From: Otis tarda
Lineage: Eukaryota > Chordata > Aves > Otidiformes > Otididae
NCBI GenBank assembly: GCA_026413225.1
Contig: JAPMTP010000044.1
Span: 496,001-560,000, forward strand
Reading direction: 5' to 3'
DNA: 64,000 nt
Position numbers and translations under genes: made by a program. Shown here piece after piece: positions 31,015-42,169 of this stretch (position 1 is the first letter of the stretch; every line of letters starts with the position of its first letter). The notes under the pieces are model-generated. The model did not search any database. It saw only the letters and a program-made list of their open reading frames with translations, and was not told the DNA's origin.

Positions 31015-33797
31015 CTAGATCAGGTTGCTCAGAGCCTCATCCAGCCTGGCCTTGAACGTCTCCAGGGATGGGGCCTCCACCACCTTTCTGGGCAACCTGT
31101 TCCAGTGTTCTATAACTCGCATTGTAAAAAATTTTTTCCTAATTTCCAATCTAAATCTTCCCCCCTCTATTTTAAAACCATTACCCCTCGTCCTATTGCA
31201 ACAGGTCCTACTGAACAGCCTCTCCCCATCTTTCCTGTAGGCCCCCTTGAGGTACTGGAAGACTGCTATCAGGTCTCCCCGGAGCCTCCTCTTCTCCAGG
31301 CTGAACAGCCCCAACTCTCTCAGCCTGTCCTCATACGAGAGGTGCTCCAGCCCTTTTATCATCTTCGTGGCCCTCCTCTGGACCTTCTCCAACTGGTCCA
31401 TGTCCTTCTTGTGTTGGGGGCTCCAGAACTGGACACAGTACTCCAGGTGGGGTCTCACCAGGGCAGAGTAGAGGGGCAGAATCACCTCCCTCGACCTGCT
31501 GGCCTCCTTTTGATGCAGCCCAGGATGCGGTTGTCCTTCTGGGCCTCAAGGGCACATTGCCCACTCATGTTGAGCCTCTCGTCTACCAGCACTCCCAAGT
31601 CCTTCTCCTCAGGGCTGCTCTTGATCCATTCTCCGCCCAGCCTGTATTTGTGCCTGGGATTGCCATGACCCAGGTGCAGGACCTTGCACTTGGCCTGGTT
31701 GAACTTCATGAGGTTGGCACGGGCTCACCTCTCCAGCCTGTCAAGGTCCCTCTGGATGGCATCCCTCCCTTCCAGCGTGTCAACGGCACCACACAACTTG
31801 ATGTCATCGGTAAACTTGCTGAGGGTGCACTCTATCCCACTGTCCATATCGCCAACAAAGATGTTGAACAGGGCCGGGCCCAGCACGGACCCCTGAGGGA
31901 CGCCACTGGTGACCGGTCTCCACATGGACATTGAGCCGTTGACCACCACTCTCTGAGTGCGGCCATCCAGCCAACTCCTTATCCACCGAATGGTCCGTCC
32001 ATCAAACCCATGTCTCTCTAGTTCAGAGAGAAGGATGTCGTGCAGGACAGTGTCAAATGCCTTGCACAAGTCCAGGTAGATGATGTCTGTTGCTCGTCCC
32101 TTGTCCACCAATGCCGTCACCCCATCATAGAAGGCCACCAAATTGGTCAGGCACGATCTGCCCTTGGTGAAGCCATGTTGGCTGTCACCAACCACCTCCT
32201 TGCTCTCCATGTGCCTTAGCATGGTTTCCAGGAGAATCTGCTCCATGACCTTGCCAGGCACAGAGGTGAGGCTGACCGGCCTGTAGTTACCTGGGTCTTC
32301 CTTATTCCCCTTTTTAAATATTGGGGTTATGTTCCCTCTCTTCCAGTCATCAGGGACCTCACCAGACCGCCACGACTTCTCCAATATGATAGCCAGTGGC
32401 TTGGCAACTTCATCCGCCAGTTCCCTCAGGACCCGCGGATGGATCTCATCAGGTCCCATGGACTTGTGCACCTTTAGGTTCCTCAGATGATCCCGAACCT
32501 TCTCTTCGAGTACAATGGGCGGTTCTTCACCCTCGCAGTCCCTGCTTGCACCTTCTACAGCTTGGGTGGTGGGACAGGAACTCTTGTCGGTGAAGACTGA
32601 GGCAAAAAAGTCATTGAGAACCTCAGCCTTCTCCATGTCCTGGGTAACCAGGACACCAGTCTCCTTCCGGAGGGGGCCTACATTTTCCCTGCACTTTCTT
32701 TTGTCCCCTACGTACCTATAAAAGCTCTTCTTGTTGCATTTTATGTCCCTGGCCAGATTCAGTTCTGCCAGGGCTTTGGCCTTCCTTACCTTATCCCTGG
32801 CCACTCGCGCAGCCTCTTTGTAGTCCTCCCATGCTACCTCTCCCTGCTTCCACCCTCTATAGGCTTCCTTCTTTACTTTCAGTTGGTCCAGGAGCTCCTT
32901 GCTCATCCGTGCCGGCCTCCTGGCCTTTTTGCCCGACTTGTTCTTCGTTGGGATGCACCTCTGCTGAGCTTGGAGGAGGTGCTCCTTGAATATAGACCAA
33001 CTTTCCTGGGCCCCTCTTCCCTCCAGGGCCGCCTCCCATGGCACTTGGCCCATCAGGTCCCTGAAGAGGCCGAAGTCCGCCTTCTTGAAGTCTAGGGCAG
33101 CGAGCTTGACATGTAGTTTCCTTGCTGCCCCGTGGATCTTGAACTCCACCATGTCATGGTCGCTGCAGCCAAGGCTGTCCTTTAGTTTCACATCCCCCAC
33201 CAGCCCCTCCCTGTTGGTGAGAACAAGGTCACGCATGGCACCCCTCCTTGTCGGCTCCTCTATCGCCTGCAGGAGGAAACTGTCGTCCACGCATTCCAGG
33301 AACCTCCTGGACTGCCTGTGCCCTGCCGTGTTGTCTCTCCAACAGATGTCGGGGTGGTTGAAGTCCCCCATGAGGACCAGGGCCTGTGACTGTGAGGCTG
33401 CTCCTATCTGCCTATAGAGCACATCGTCTGCACTGTCCTCCTGGCCAGGCGGCCTGTAACAGACCCCCACCGTAACGTCCCCTGTCCGTCCCTGTCCTCT
33501 AATCTTGACCCATAAGCTCTCTGTCAGCTCCTCCTCCATCCCCAGGCGGAGCTCCACACTCTCCAGCTGGTTGCTGACATAGAGAGCGACACCCCCTCCT
33601 CGTCTCCCCTTCCTGTCCTTTCTAAAAAGCCTATACCCTTCCATGTTGACGCTCCAGTCGTAAGAGTCGTCCCACCACGTCTCCGTGATGCTAACGAGGT
33701 TGTAGCCCTGCTCGTGTGCACGCATTTCCAGCTCTTCCTGTTTATTCCCCATGCTGCGTACGTTGGTATAGAGACACTTCAGCTGGGCCCCCGACAA
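31015..33797 (-). pseudogene. CR1 ORF2: endonuclease and reverse transcriptase
   Basis: The APE-type endonuclease comes first: [33 protein letters not shown], and a late CSDHDMVEF. The RT follows: [63 protein letters not shown], and SKFTDDIKL, where most CR1s have FADD. The first 690 codons are open from 33797 (not an ATG) to a UGA at 31725. The frame resumes at once, shifts near 31490, then runs open to the normal C-terminus at 31015. One nonsense codon and one frameshift are thus the obvious breaks. The product would nick target DNA and copy CR1 RNA. Confidence 0.9.
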
Positions 33798-34127
33798 AGC
33801 CGACTTGCTGGCTGGAGCGACAGGGGTGCTATTGGATCACAGTTTAGGTTTATTTGCACTTATCTGTGATCCTTCCTCAGCTTCTGGACCCTCGGCGCTG
33901 GCACTGGCGCCATGCTGACAGCAGTGGGCTGAACTGTGCTCCCCCTCCCCCAGCAACACTAGTTTAAAGCCCTCCGGACGAGCCTGGCAAGTCTTTGCCC
34001 AAACACACTCCTCCCCTTCTGGGTTAGGTGCACACCATCCGCCCCTAGCAGCCCGGGCTTCTCAAAGCACGCCCCGTGATCTAGATACCCAAAGCCCTGG
34101 CTGCAGCACCACTCCCTGAGCCACGAG

Positions 34128-35139
34128 TTAACCTGCCAGATACGTCTGGCCCTTTTCAGGTCCCTGCCCTTTGACCGGGAGGATTGACGAGAATACCACC
34201 TGCGCCCCAGAGCCTTTGACTGTTGAACCCAGGGCCCTGAAATCCCTTTTGATGTTTCTCAGACTGCTGCTGGCTGTGTCACTGGCCCCCACATGAAACA
34301 TCAGTAGTGGATAATAGTCTGTGGGCTGTATGAGGCTAGGTAGTCTCTCGGTGACGTCCCTGATATGAGCCCCCCGGAGACAGCACACCTCCCAAGAGAC
34401 CGCATTGGGGCGGCAGATGGGAGCCTCCGTACCTGTCAGGAGGGAGTCACTCACTACTACCACTCGTCTCTTTTTCTTGGTAGCGCTGGTTATTACGCGA
34501 GCCGGTCGGGCTACCTCGCACGGCTCCCGTGCTTCCCCCGATGTGCTGGGTCTTACTTCTTCAGTCTGCAGAGCAGCAAAGCAGTTCTGCAGGGGCACCT
34601 CGGGGTTCTGGGGAAGCTGCTTCTTCTTCCTCCTGCGCGTTGCCCTTGCAGCTTTCCATTCGTTGGCATCTTCTGCCTGCTTGCTAATGTCGTGTGTCAG
34701 TGCGGGGGGGTTGATTGGTTCACTGGGTGCTGCGGTTCCGGTGCAGACTGTGCCTGGAACCAAGCGTCCAGCTCCCTCTCCGCCTCCCTGATGTCCCGCA
34801 GCCTCCTGACCACCTCCTGCAGCTCAGCCCCTGCCGCAGGAGCTCCTCCACCTGGGCACACCTTCTGCAGTCAGGGCTGCCGCCTGCCCCTGCCCTGGGA
34901 GTGGGGTCCAGGCACTGCCTGTGGCCCGAGGTCTGCACCACAGCCTCTCCCCTCGGCTGCTCTGTCTGCACGGAGGCATCGACCGCTGCAGTGGGAGCCG
35001 GTGCAGCCCTCCCGGCCAGAGGTGCAGCCTTTGTTCTCAGGCGGGTGTTGGCCATGTTGCCCTGAGAGTCGTAAAACACCAAGTGCCCCGGGGCGCCGCC
35101 CTCGCTGACGCGCCCTTCCTGCGCGAACTGCCATGCCAC
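34128..35139 (-). pseudogene. CR1 ORF1 with esterase-like domain
   Basis: Two overlapping frames cover it. The first (35139 to 34720) begins MAWQFAQEGRVSEGG and contains CRRCAQVEELLRQ. The second (34763 to 34128) has a basic stretch (ATRRRKKKQ) and then VVVVSDSLLTGTEAPICR and FHVGASDTASSSL. These look like blocks of the SGNH/GDSL-type esterase known in CR1 ORF1, with the first block reading SDSLL. ORF1 proteins are thought to bind RNA and help retrotransposition. The frame change near 34750 inactivates it. Confidence 0.75.
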
Positions 35140-35618
35140 GTCCTTGCTGACATGCCATGCCCTGTTTGCCCTTCCCGTTCGCCGCGCTCCGGGTCACTGC
35201 CGATCCCTAGGGCCTGCTTTATACAGGGAGAGGGGCCGGACCGCCAGTGCCCCCTGGTTCCGCCCACGTCTCGTCAGCTGCTCTCGTGCGAGCTGCAGGC
35301 TGCTGGCACCTCGCTCTGCTCCCCCCTGAGCTTCCCTGCTTCAGGAATCCCCTGGCTGCGCTGCGCTGTGCCGTGCCGCGCCGCTGCGGATTGTGCCGAC
35401 TCCGAAGCTGTTACTTCGGCGACAATTTGTTTCATTTTGCTGGGAAAAAACATAGAGAAAAACCGAATACCTACAGAATGAAGTTCTGATCGCCCATTTG
35501 AAGAAGGAAAAAGAAGACTAAGAAAAGAGAAGGGAAGGCTGGCAAAGATAACGAGATGAATTTCACCAGGTGTTATATCAGTTACCCTTGTCACATCTTC
35601 AACTGACTAGGTACTGAA

Positions 35619-35915
35619 ATGGATCCTCACAATCATACTATAACAAAAATATTTTCCCTAAAGGCCTTGACAATCATTCAGGAATTGAAAATCCTCCTTT
35701 TCACACTGCTGCTGTTGATTTATCTGCTGGATGTCGTGGGGAATGCAGTCACCATTGCCATGGTTTGGCTCTATCACAAGTACCACACCCCCATGTGTCC
35801 CTTCCTCAGCACTTTGTCCTTCTTGGATATTTAGTTCCCTTTGGTCATTCCCCCTCACATGTTTCTCAGTCTCTTGTTGGAGGTCAAGGTGTCTTTGCAG
35901 CTGCTTCCAAGTGTC
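35619..35915 (+). pseudogene. Olfactory receptor N-terminal fragment
   Basis: ATG at 35619 starts MDPHNHT, with a glycosylation site, then TM1 (LLLLIYLLDVVGNAVTIAM), HTPMCPFLSTLSFLDI at TM2 and a stop at 35834 where other receptors have a residue in 'LSFLEICY'. The receptor frame continues after the stop (FPLVIPPHMFLSLLL) to about 35915, then gives way to unrelated sequence. It is a truncated pseudogene of a class II receptor, family unclear. Confidence 0.85.
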
Positions 35916-36390
35916 TGACCTCCTTCTCTGCTGCCTTCTCTGACCTTCTTTCAGTTGCTGCAGGGCCATTTGCAACCCCTCACGCTGCTCTGTCCTTACG
36001 AACTCTTGGATGTGCTCCAGGCTCATCTTTAGCTGCTGGCGAATGGCATCTCTGTCCGTGCTCAGCCCCACCATCTTGTATGCCATTAGACCTTCTGTGC
36101 CCAGCGTAGAGACTGCTTCTTCTGCAGGATCATCCCCTTGCCGAGAGCAGCCCGCATGGGCACCAGCTGCTGTGAAACATGAGCGTTGCTCCCTCCTCCG
36201 TTGTGTTGCTGAGCTCCTTCACACTGACTGCTGCGGTTTGTGCTGACATGATATGCACCGTGCTGAGGATAACCTCTCTGCAAAGCCACAATAAGGCCTT
36301 CTTCACCTGAATATCCTTCACCTGCACATCCTGTATTTCTTCACTCACTATTGCACAGGCTAGCTGCAGGTTTGATGGTGCCGGGCCCTA
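35916..36390 (-). pseudogene. Unrecognised helix-rich coding remnant
   Basis: On the minus strand two frames look protein-like: MSEEIQDVQVKDIQVKKALL and what follows from 36348, then, after a frame break near 36130, MAYKMVGLSTDRDAIRQQLK from 36086 with LEHIQEFVRTEQREGLQMAL. They predict amphipathic helices or a coiled coil and are biased as real coding DNA. I do not recognise the family. The frame break and position against an OR pseudogene suggest a dead retrocopy or exon fragment. Confidence 0.35.
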
Positions 36391-37980
36391 GGAGAAGCTG
36401 CTTTGTCATAAGCTGTCTGCAAATCTGCAGATTCCTCTAGGAAGGTGCATTCAGGAGAAGAATAATTTTAGGTAACATAGGAGTCACCCAACAGAGTGAG
36501 AAGATACAACCCTTTGAGCATTTGAACGGACCCAGAAAATGGAAACAGGGACTGTCCCCTCTGATTCACTGGTTCACTGCACTCATACTGCTGTGGGTGG
36601 CTGAGCTTGAGATTTTGCTCCAATGAGCCAGTGGTTTAATCTCAGAAAGTTTTCCAGATTAAGCCAGTAGAGATTGCTCTATGCCAGAGCAGAGACAAAG
36701 AACAAGTCAGACATTTGGGACCTAAGACCAGCCTGAGCCCCAGGCTGAAACATCACCTCAAACATGGAGCACTGCCCAATACTGAACTTCCCATTTTACT
36801 CCTTGTGCAAGTGCTACCCATCCTGCCCTGGGACAGAGCCTGAGGGGACAACACAGTCTGTGAAGTTTTGTTTCTCTGCTGCTAACCCACCATCTCCTCT
36901 CCTCCCTCTCCTTCACTTGCATGTTGAATCATCCTCTTTTTGGAGTCATCTGCTCTGCTCCTTCCTCTGTCTAAAAAGAAATCTAAAGATTAAAAGAAAA
37001 CATCAGCCTTTATTGTGTGTATTTTTCCTGTGCTTCCTTCTGTTAGATGTGTCTTTTGAATTTGAAAACAAATAATAACCAGAGATTGGAGACTTGACTG
37101 GTGAGTTTCATCTACTTCCCTGCAGGTGCCTGTGAGAACTTGTTTTCCCCAGGCTCCCTCTGTAGTCAGTGGAGACAAGACAAAACGCCAGAGGCTGGGT
37201 CCTCCCAGCCTATAACTGGCATGGAAAAGAAAGGTTACGGATCTCTGCCAGACACTCTTCTCTTGCTTTGCATTGAGGTCAGGACATTTCACAGGAATAG
37301 CACTGAGCAAGTGTTTGGAAACTGCTGCATTTCGGTGCAGGCAGATGAGACTGTGTGACGGACAGAGTGGAACCACAACACATTTCAGTCATTCTTTAGA
37401 ATACTGAAGAGGGCAAGATATACTTTGTCCCTGTTCCACCCTCCCTCCCTTTCCTGAAGAAACAGAGAACAAGAAGTTGTGGAAGAAAGCCAGGGATTCA
37501 AAAAAAAAGATACTTGATCTTACTTACTTTGAAATCAACAGATTCTCCAAGATTACAAGTCCAAAAAGGCAAGTAGTGAAATGTAGAAGGAACAGGTTTC
37601 ATGACATATATTTGATTAGATTTGATTTGATGGTTTAAGATTTTTTCAATAGAAAAATTTTGCATCTAAGTGTTATAGATGTTTGCAACGGGTCTGAGCG
37701 AATTTGGAATTTCCCAGGAATGGGGTGAAATAGTTAACAGCCACTTTTAAATCCTCTGTTCTGGAGAAAGAATCCTTTGTGACTGTTTGAAAAAGGTAGA
37801 AAGAACAACTTATCTGAGGACCGTAACTAAAATGTAAACCAGGAAAATTAAGAAATGAAAAATGCTTGAAGGACTGTCTCTGCCTGTGTTACAGAGGAAG
37901 ACAGCAGGAAGGGAAAGAAGCAGAAAAGGAAGGACAGAACTTTACATCCAGAGTGTGAAAGCACCACGCTTGTTCATTGC
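36391..37980. other. Region upstream of the OR6-like gene
   Basis: No repeat or gene that I recognise. The sequence is AT-rich and ordinary, with an oligo-A run at 37500. It may contain the non-coding first exon that OR genes usually have, but no exon can be pinned down. Confidence 0.4.
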
Positions 37981-37981
37981 C

Positions 37982-38965
37982 ATGTTCCTGTCCCGGCAGG
38001 ATGAACTGAAATTCAGCACGGGACCAGAAAACGGAACTGCAGTTACCGAGTTCATCCTGGAGGGTTTCTCAGGGCTTGATCAAAGACTGCAACTGTTTCT
38101 GTCTCTGCTCCTTCTGCTCATATACCTGACAACAGTGACGGGGAACACAACCATCATTTTCCTTGTGTGTGTGGATCCCCGCCTGCAAACCCCCATGTAC
38201 TTTTTCATCAGCAATCTCTCTTTCTTGGAAGTCTGGTTTACGTCCTCCACAAGTGTCAAATTGTTGCTGATCCTGGGTTTTGGCAGGAGAACAATCTCAC
38301 TAAGCGGCTGCTTTGCCCAGTCCTATTTCTATTTTGCCCTGGGCTGTACAGAGTTTGTCCTACTTGTTGTCATGTCCTTTGACCGCTATGTTGCCATCTG
38401 CCAGCCTTTGCGTTACGCTGCCATCATGAAGCCTCAGCTCTGCATCCGCCTGGTTGTTGCTGCTTGGGTCTTAGGCATCACACTCGTGAGTTACCACCTG
38501 GTCCTCCTCTCCAAGCTGACTTTCTGTGGCTCAAACAAGATCCACCATTTCTTTTGTGACAACTTCCCCTTATTCAAATTGTCCTGCTCTGACACCAGCC
38601 TGCTTTGGAAAACAGACTCTGTTTTATTTTCATTTGTCATACTGGGTTCCTTATGTTTAACTCTGGCATTTTACTCGGGCATCCTTTTCTCTGTTCTACA
38701 CCTGCCAGCAGCCTCTGGGAGGAAGAAAGCTTTTACGACATGTTCTTCCCATCTCACCACCTTGGCCATTGTATACGGGAGCTGCATTGCTTTCTACGTG
38801 CGTCCTTCCAAAGATGTTTCCTTGGAGACAAACACAGTTGTAGCTTTGCTGAACACTGTCTTGTATCCATTCTTAAACCCGTTCATCTACAGTCTTAGAA
38901 ACAAGGCTGTGAGACTGGCCCTGAAGGAAGCCATTGCCTGTGCGACACCACAGCTTTTCCCCTGA
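37982..38965 (+). CDS. Olfactory receptor, class II, OR6-like
   Basis: A seven-transmembrane odorant receptor of 327 residues, which in olfactory neurons would couple to Golf in the ciliary membrane. An open frame extends back to 37862, but the ATG at 37982 puts the start 21 residues before TEFILEGF, near the family norm. NGT near the N-terminus is a glycosylation site. Visible signatures are PMYFFISNLSFLE, MSFDRYVAICQPLRY, KAFTTCSSHL and NPFIYSLRNK. 'TEFVLLVVMSFDRY' resembles mammalian OR6X/OR6M-type receptors, so I place it in or near OR6; the exact family is inferred. No lesions are seen. Confidence 0.88.
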   Translation: MFLSRQDELKFSTGPENGTAVTEFILEGFSGLDQRLQLFLSLLLLLIYLTTVTGNTTIIFLVCVDPRLQTPMYFFISNLSFLEVWFTSSTSVKLLLILGFGRRTISLSGCFAQSYFYFALGCTEFVLLVVMSFDRYVAICQPLRYAAIMKPQLCIRLVVAAWVLGITLVSYHLVLLSKLTFCGSNKIHHFFCDNFPLFKLSCSDTSLLWKTDSVLFSFVILGSLCLTLAFYSGILFSVLHLPAASGRKKAFTTCSSHLTTLAIVYGSCIAFYVRPSKDVSLETNTVVALLNTVLYPFLNPFIYSLRNKAVRLALKEAIACATPQLFP

Positions 38966-39902
38966 TCGTGGTGCATTTCTGGACAGCAATTCCAATGAGC
39001 TGCTGTCATGTGTGGAATAATACCAGTGCAGATGTCTGTAATGTCCAAACACCTGAGATGCCTCAGGTGATAGATGTTCTTGCTGGATTGTGTTAGGTTA
39101 AGTGATAAGAAGCTCATCTGCACACAAGAAGAAGGCACAAACAATGACAGGAGGAGTAACTCAGTTAATGCCCTGCCCTGGCTTCTCCCAGGCACATCAC
39201 AGGAGAACCACCTGTGCATCAAGAGCCCATCTCCACAAACCAAGAGGAGCACAGAGGCACAGTGGCAGGTGGGAACCCAAATTACAGGCTCCTGAGGAAT
39301 GAACATCTTGTCCCAGCTCCTTCCAGGGCTGCCCTGCGAGAGCCGTCAGCCCCGTGGTCCAGGAGGGAAAGCCGTTGGGATGAGTCTCTGAGAGCAGCTC
39401 TCTGGATCAGCATTTGGACTGAGGGCCTTGTTGCCTGGAGTGTAAGACATATCATGGGATGCAGGGAAAGACCATTTTTGGATTGGAGAGGACTTATTAC
39501 GGCATGTTTATGGGAGGACACGGACCCGTGCAGTCTGTCCTGTACTCTCATTAAACTTAATTTCTAACTCATTCCTGTGTGAGAGAATCTCTCTTCTGCA
39601 TGAATGAGTACACAAGTGTGAGTGCAGCAACTGGAGCAGGACCAGGGGATCACTAGTATGTCATTAGTGCCAGCGACTGAGAGTCTGGAGTGAGTGGGCA
39701 CAAGAGTTTGTGTGTATGTGTGACTGGGGTGGTCTGTACCAGTATCTGGAAAGTGGCTGTGGCCTCAGAGACTCTTATTTCCAGGTGCCTTCAACTGAGG
39801 AAGCTGATATCCAGGGGCAGCTGCTGAGGTGACTGAGTGCCTGAGTCCAGCTGCTGGAGGAATCCTCCCTGTACAGGTGTACATACAGAATAGTATTGAA
39901 CT
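38966..39902. other. Intergenic, no recognised gene
   Basis: An ATTAAA near 39551, with flanking text resembling an LTR R/U5 (to about 39760), hints at a decayed LTR. Boundaries could not be set. Confidence 0.3.
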
Positions 39903-40667
39903 GAATCATAGAATCGTAGAATAGTTTGGGTTGGAAGGGATCTTTAAAGGTCATCTAGTCCAACCCCCCTGCCAGGGGCAGGGACATCCCCGACTACATG
40001 AGGTTGCTCAGTGCCTCATCCAACCTGGCCTTGAATGTTTCCAGGGATGGGGCATCCTCCACCTCTCTGGGCATCCTGTTCCAGTGTTCCACCAACCTCA
40101 GTGCATTTTTTTTTTCCTTCTATCAGCTCTGAATCTACCTCCTTCTACTTTAAAACAATTACCCCTCATCCTTTCACAACAAGCCCTGCAAATATATTTC
40201 TCCCCCTCTTTCCTATAGGCCCCCTTTAGGTACTGGAAGACTACTGTAAGATCTCCCCAGAGCCTCCTCTTCTCCAGGCTGAATAGCCACACCTCTCTCA
40301 GCCTGTCCTCACAGGAGAGGTGCTCCAGCCCTCTCATCATCTTTGTGGCCTCCTCTGGACTCTCTCCAACATGGCCATGTCCTACTTATGTTGAGGGCTC
40401 CAGAGCTGGATGCAGTATTCCAGGTGGGGTCTCACCAGAGTGGAGTAGAGGGGCTGAATCCCCTCCCTCGATCTGCTGGCCATGCTCCTTTTGATGCAGC
40501 CCAGGATGCAGTTTGCTTTCTGGGCTGCAAGAACGCATTGTCAGCTCATGTTGAGCTTCTCATCCACCAGCACCCCTAAGCCCTTCTCCTCAGGGCTGCT
40601 CTCAATCCACTCCCTGCCCAGACTGGATTTTGTCTGGGATTTCCCTGACCCATACACAGGACCTTGC
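39903..40667 (-). mobile_element. CR1 LINE 3' portion
   Basis: Inverted terminal ATTCTATG repeats start at 39903, followed by the ORF2 C-terminus with several frameshifts ([24 protein letters not shown]) and the region up to LGVLVDEKLNMS. It is 5'-truncated at about 40667, where a pentanucleotide array begins. Confidence 0.9.
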
Positions 40668-40787
40668 AAAGAATAGAATAGAATAGAATAGAATAGAATA
40701 GAATAGAATAGAATAGAATAGAATAGAATAGAATATAATAGAATAGAATAGAATAGAATAGAATAGAATAGAATAGAATGGTTCAGT
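40668..40787. repeat. (GAATA)n microsatellite
   Basis: About 24 copies of a 5-base unit, with one altered unit near 40733. It lies at the 5'-truncated side of a CR1, not at the CR1's own repeat-bearing 3' end. It makes one strand read as a long run of FYSILFYSI, which is not a gene. Confidence 0.95.
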
Positions 40788-40849
40788 AGGAAGGCACTTA
40801 AAACAATCATTTATTTGAAATGCCTAACTAATTCAGAGCTGACCAAGAG

Positions 40850-41028
40850 ACAAGGGTACTATGAAAAAACTCAGCACCTCCCTGTTGACTTCCTGTTGTC
40901 ATGTAGCTGTAGAGAGTGATGAGGTAGCTCCACAGCCTCATTTTCTCAAAATTCAAAGAGTCCAGAGTCCTCAGCCACTCCTCACAGGACATGCCTTCCA
41001 GTCCTTTCAACACTTTTCTTGACCTCCT
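40850..41028 (-). mobile_element. Old CR1 fragment
   Basis: It reads LKGLEGMSCEEWLRTLDSLN and FEKMRLWSYLITLYSYM on the minus strand, a diverged CR1 ORF2 C-terminal stretch. It is cut at 41028 by a family A LTR. Confidence 0.7.
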
Positions 41029-42169
41029 GTTCTGGTTTTGTTAGTGAGGGGGGGCCTAAGGTGGCAGCTTCTGTAGGAAACTGCTAGAAGTCGCTCCCCT
41101 TTGTTCAGTGGACTCGGCCGGGCCTAGGGCGGACCCGCTGCTGGCCAAGGCCGAGCCAATTGGTAGCAGAATGTCCCGTGATAACACCTCTGCAATAACG
41201 TATTTAAGTAGGGGAAAACAGAAAAAAAAAAAAAAAAGGAGAAGATGTGAAGCAGCGGAAGCGGGGGAAGAGAGGGGCAGGTGCGAGCCTTGTGGGCCTT
41301 GCAGGCCTCACCCTCTGGCCTCCCACCGGGCATCTGACTGGGCCCAATTTGGCCCAGCCTGGCTGCAAGAAGTGGAGAGGAGATGAGAAGTGAATAAGAT
41401 GTAAAAAGGATCCTGAGAGGCATCTGCCAGCCTGTTGTGAGGAACGGCTGCAGACGCCAAGGGCAGTGAAGAAGGAGGGGGAGGAGTAACGCGGCTCCTG
41501 GCCAAGAATCCTCTGCAACTCGTGGTGAAGACCATGGTGGAGCGGGTTGTCCCCCTGCAGCCCATGGAGGTCCACGGAGGGGCAGAGATCCACCTGCAGC
41601 CCGTGGAGGACCCCACGCCGGGGCAGGTGGAGGCCTGAAGGAGGCTGTGGCCCGTGGAGGGCCCGCTGGGGCAGCTGTTCTAGAGGGACTGCACCCCGTG
41701 GAAGAGATGACCCACGCTGGAGCAGTTTCACGAAGGACTGTGGCCTGTGGGAGGGACCCCACGCTGGAGCAGAGGAGGAATGTGAGGAGTTTTTCCCTCG
41801 ACGATGACCCAGCGGCGTAAAACAACGCGTGATGAACTGACCGCGACCCCCATTCCCTTCCCCTCGCCCCCCCCCGTGCCGCTCGGGAGGGGAGGTAGTA
41901 TAGATAATGTTAAGCCCGGGAAGAGGGAGGGGTGGGGGGAGGTTATCTTGTTCCCTGTCTCATTCTCCTGCTAATTTTAGAAATAAATGAATAGTTTTAC
42001 CCAAGTCGAGTCTGTTTTGCCTGTAACGGTAACTTTAAGGATTTCTCCCCGTCCTTATGTCAAACCTCGAGCCGTTTTTCTTATATCATCTCCTCCTATT
42101 CTCTCGGAGGGTGGGGGGAGCGAGAGAGAGACTGCATAGTCTGGTCCCAAATGGGGCTGAACTACGACA
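41029..42169 (+). mobile_element. LTR, family A copy 4
   Basis: It is complete: TGTTCTGGTTTTG start, GAACTACGACA end, AATAAA near 41983 and the GC-rich internal repeats. The left flank is a CR1 and the right flank a LINE module, with no matching target-site duplication. It is the only plus-strand copy of this family here. Confidence 0.88.

Larger units (their letters stand above)
30923..35420 (-). mobile_element. Nearly full-length CR1 retrotransposon
   Basis: About 4.5 kb runs from GC-rich 5' UTR sequence (from roughly 35420) through ORF1 and ORF2 to the terminal ATTCTATG repeats at 30923. This is unusual, since most CR1 copies lose all but the last few hundred bases. It contains few lesions, which suggests a fairly young insertion. 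The exact 5' end cannot be set by eye. It interrupts, or abuts, the RNase H codons of the retroviral remnant at 30922. Confidence 0.88.

Noticed and set aside
31105-31668. Plus-strand frame of 187 codons over the CR1
   Set aside because: Antisense of CR1 ORF2. The same shadow appears at other CR1 copies.
37862-37981. N-terminal 40-residue extension of the OR6-like gene
   Set aside because: Basic, non-hydrophobic, and absent from other receptors. The ATG at 37982 gives a normal receptor N-terminus.
40541-40810. Open frame of repeated FYSIL residues
   Set aside because: A direct translation of the (GAATA)n microsatellite.
41108-41825. Open frames within family A LTRs (up to 233 codons)
   Set aside because: They recur in all four LTR copies, change frame between copies, and translate GC-rich LTR repeats. 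No protein family matches.
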